This document shows positions 54,967 to 58,000 of a stretch of 58,000 nucleotides of DNA, piece after piece. Numbering within the stretch: the stretch's first letter is position 1; the number at the start of each line of letters is the position of its first letter. The notes beneath the pieces are model-generated. The model ran no database searches. It was given only the letters and a program-made list of their open reading frames with translations, and had not been told where the DNA came from. This DNA is from Adiantum capillus-veneris (lineage: Eukaryota > Streptophyta > Polypodiopsida > Polypodiales > Pteridaceae), in contig CM043958.1 of the NCBI GenBank assembly GCA_014529385.2, forward strand, positions 127,244,817 through 127,302,816. The letters run 5' to 3'. The translations under genes and the position numbers were made by a program.

Positions 54967-57900
54967 ATGGCAGCTAGAAGCTATGGACCGATTTTCACCC
55001 TTGAAGAGAGCCCTGACGAGTGGATGTCAGATTTTGAATTGTATATGCTATTGTTGCGTATGCCGAACGAGGATAGCAAGATGCAAACTTTTTCTTTGGT
55101 GATGCGTGGGAAAGCTAAAGTATGGTATGAAGGGTTGGAAGGTGAGCCAAGGCATGCATGGCCGACTCTACGTGCGAGGTTTCTTCACGACTTTTGCAAG
55201 GAGGCGTCCCCAGTCGAGATGGATGCGAAGCTGAAGGCGTTTAAGCAAGATGTAAGTGAGAGTTCAGTTTGTTTTTAGGTCATTTTGAAGAGTGTTGGGC
55301 AGAATAAGCGACAGACATGTAGTTAGATAATGGAGACTACTTCAAGCTAAACAAGTTCATGGCGTGTCTGCACCCCAAAGTGAGAGAAAAGGTCAATTTT
55401 GAGAGTCCAAATAATTACACTTGTGCGGTAGGTCAAAGAGCAGAAAGATGAAGAAGAAGATAGAGCAGGGTGTGGCAGGTTACGAGACAATGGCCCCTGT
55501 TCAACCGCAGAGTCCGAGAGAGGCTATGCACGAAGAAAATCATGGAAACCAAGGTGTAGCTATTGTGCCGCAAAATTGGGTACGCAACGTGCAAGATTTG
55601 TCCAAGCAAATGCAGGAGTTGCGGCTCACTGTGATGGACAGAGGACGGCCACGAGGAGCAAGAGGTAGGGCAAGGCCGCTGCCAGGTAGGTGTTATAATT
55701 GCGGAGAAGAGGGTCACTATGCACCTAATTGTCCTCAGCCACAAAGGGAGAGAGGAGGAATTTACCCGCTTTTTGGTAGAGCTCAAGGGCAAGGGCAATT
55801 GAATGGTCCAAGAGAGCAAGCCGTGGAGAATCCTGTGCACCCAGCTTCGCCAAATGGAGGTGAAGTCCCGAGAGTGAACATCATCGGGGTGGATAAACAG
55901 GATGTCGAAGTTTTGGCCAGCAAGAGAGCAAGATCTAAGAGAGAGTTAGAGACAGAGCAGGAAACCAGAGCTCGCAAAGGCAAAGAGAAGGTGTATGAAG
56001 GTAGAGAGCAGCCCGAGCCTAGCAAAAGAAGGAGGCATCGCAAAATCAAGCAAGCAAATTTCCAGCTAGGGCGTGGCTATCCCGAGTACAATCTGGTAAG
56101 TGATGTTCAAAATCAAAAAGTAAACATTACTTTTGGTCAGCTGTTAGCTTTAAATTTAAAGTTAAGGAGGCAGTGGTCCACAAGTGTTAGCACCAGGCTG
56201 CCAAGAGCTAAGGGGAATGTGCAAGCAGTGCAAAACATTACTTTTGGTCAGCTGTTAGCTTTAAATCCAAAGTTAAGGAGGCAGTGGTCCACAAGTGTTA
56301 TCACCAGGCTGCCAAGAGCTAAGGGGAATGTGCAAGCAGTGCAAAACATGGCTTTGAGGGTAGGTAACCGGATGCTGTTATAGAAAAGAGGATGCAGGTA
56401 CAGGCCTACATAGACGGGGGAGCGCAGGTTTGTGTCATGACAGAAGTAGCCATGAAAGAGACAGGAGTTAAGGCAGTAGTCAAGTCGAATGTGTGCATGA
56501 GGATGGCCAACCTTACTAAAGTCAGATGTCTGGGTGTGGCTCAGGATGTGAAGGTCAAGGTGATGGGCATAGAGTGCCTGATAGACTTCTTTGTGATGAA
56601 GGCAGGAGATAGTGCTTATCCGATCATTTTGGGTAGGCCATGGCTTTTGGCAATAGGTTCTAAACAAGATTGGGAGAGAAAAGTGTTCACCTTGCCTGAC
56701 AAAGAGAGAGGAAGGCAGATTGTGCTTGATTTGAAGACCAAGGAGAGCAGTTCTTGTCCTATGGCAGTTAAAGATGAGGGCGACACGACGAGCTACGAGT
56801 ACGAGACAGAGGCTACGATGAAGGCTATACTAGCACAGAGGAAGAGGAGAGCGAGGACAACATGTTGAAGATAGATGCAGACTTATTCGGAGTCACCATA
56901 GACAACTCCCCACCTAAAGAAGAAGGTATGCAGCCTCGAGCTCATGGTTTAAGCATAGAGGAGGTTTCAAGCATGTTGAGTGAAGATTTAACCAAAGGTG
57001 AAAAGGAAGGTTATGTTCAACTGTGTGAGTCCTATCCAAATCTATTTGCGACGGAGTACAAATATTTGTGAGGGGCAAAAGGGGTAGAGCACAAGATTGT
57101 TCTTAAGGAGGGGCATAGGCCTAAAGCACAGAAGCTGAGAAGACTAGGGGAAATCCAAAAAGAGGCCCTTTGGCAAATCAATAAATTGTTGGATGCAGGC
57201 ATCATATACCTTGTAAAAGAGTCAGATTTGGTCTCACCAGTGGTTATAACCCCTAAGAAGAATGGGAAATGGAGAGTGTATATTGACTACAAGCCACTGA
57301 ATGCGGCAACCAAGAGGAATCAATATCCGTTGCCGTTTCAAGGTGAGATCCTAAACCAGGTGGCTGGGCACGAGAGATACTTGATTATGGATGGCTTTTC
57401 AGGGTACTTTCAGATAGGGATTGCACTCGAAGACCAATTGAAGACCACATTCATATCTCCATGGGGTTGTTTTGCTTATCGCAGGATGCCGTTCGGATTG
57501 GTGAATGCATATGCCACTTTCCAAGATTGGATGAACAGGGTATTTGGTCCATACCCGGGACGTTTTATTAGGGTCTTTATGGATGATATAGGTTGCTACA
57601 GTTCAAGATTAGAGCAACTATCAAAGTTGCAGTGATGCTTTCAAAGGCTTGATGAAGAAGGAGATCAGTTGAACCCCAAGAAGTACAAGCTAGGACAACA
57701 TCGAGCGTAGTTGTTGGGTCATGTGGTGTCGCAAAATGGTATACAGGCTGATCCCAAAAAGGTAAGGCATTGGTGTTGATGGAGCCACCATCAAATGCTC
57801 AAGGTTTGGCTTCATTTGTTCATAAGTTGAAGTATCTACCACGTTTCTTTTGGATGTTGTCACAATATGTGCATCCTCTTCAAAAGAGAGCTCAGCGGGT

Positions 57901-58000
57901 GCATGGTTTTGAATGGGATGGAGAAGGCCAAGAGGCTTTTGATAGGGTCAAGGAGATTTTGTGTCAGTTGCCAGCGGTATGTCCTCCCAATTGAGAGGAT
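54967..58000 (+). pseudogene. Ty3/gypsy gag-pol, broken and cut by the window edge
   Basis: Gag from ATG 54967 (FTLEESPDEWMSDFELYM, MRGKAKVWYEGL and LRARFLHDFCKE) to a TAG at 55278; the remainder is shifted. 55421-56383 holds the CCHC knuckle CYNCGEEGHYAPNC (about 55690) and basic linkers. Protease at 56392-56868: YIDGGAQVCV where the family has DSG(A/T), and YPIILGRPWL. RT at 57186-57635: SPVVITPKKNGKWRVYIDY, MDGFSGYFQI, MPFGLVNAYATF and the active site FMDDI. After a stop: YKLGQHRA-stop-LLGHVVSQNGI, then the thumb and connection region to the window end (WDGEGQEAFDRVKEIL). RNase H and integrase would lie beyond. Inactive as read. Confidence 0.9.
56123..56344 (+). repeat. In-frame tandem duplication, 2 x 111 bp, in gypsy
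   Basis: Units at 56123-56233 and 56234-56344 differ at about 4 bases. 111 bases equals 37 codons, so the duplicated peptide (NITFGQLLALN, then RRQWSTSV) keeps the frame. Confidence 0.97.

Overview
This window looks like nuclear DNA of a land plant. The evidence is one intact receptor kinase of the plant-specific CrRLK1L family, plant-type Ty1/copia and Ty3/gypsy retrotransposons, a CACTA transposon and a LINE, all embedded in long (CT)n, (GA)n and (GT)n microsatellites. Low gene density and heavy repeat load fit a large, repeat-rich genome. A fern or another seed-free plant is my best guess, from overall impression only and not from a search.

Layout. 1-3560: decayed LINE (endonuclease, reverse transcriptase, zinc tail), + strand. 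3850-6175: decayed Ty3/gypsy gag-pol, + strand, followed by a small minus-strand coding remnant. 7500-10133: the one intact cellular gene, an intronless CrRLK1L receptor kinase whose upstream region is rich in microsatellites. 10.7-11.95 kb: three copies of a foldback (hairpin) element. 12-24 kb: mostly noncoding, with microsatellites, two more inverted-repeat elements, and dispersed 450-bp and 138-bp direct repeats. 24.1-28.05 kb: minus-strand copia pol fragment interrupted by a complete 1.5-kb non-autonomous LTR element that has a 5-bp target duplication. 28.2-29.0 kb: plus-strand copia primer-binding site and gag. 30.2-36.2 kb: decayed CACTA (En/Spm) element; its transposase is followed by about 1.2 kb of CTAAGCGG-type subterminal repeats.

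36.5-47.4 kb: an unusual cluster of broken genes that still carry splice sites. It holds a strongly diverged histone H3-like gene with a long C-terminal extension (40051 down to about 39300, minus), a possible Ulp1-type cysteine protease piece (38960-38560, minus), two unidentified plus-strand genes (36.7-37.9 and 41.6-44.5 kb), and an unidentified multi-exon minus-strand gene (47.4 down to 44.7 kb). A 76-bp satellite lies between the H3-like gene and its divergent neighbour, and a large nested foldback interrupts that neighbour. 49127-54304: a full-length copia element with apparently identical 227-bp LTRs and target duplication AAATC, but with stop codons and changed catalytic residues. 54967-58000: a second gypsy element running off the window edge.

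Functionally, only the receptor kinase is clearly an expressed host gene. The rest is mobile-element material of several ages. The H3-like gene and the cluster around it are what most deserve follow-up: either an unusual H3 variant gene now dying, or cargo of a large uncharacterised mobile element.
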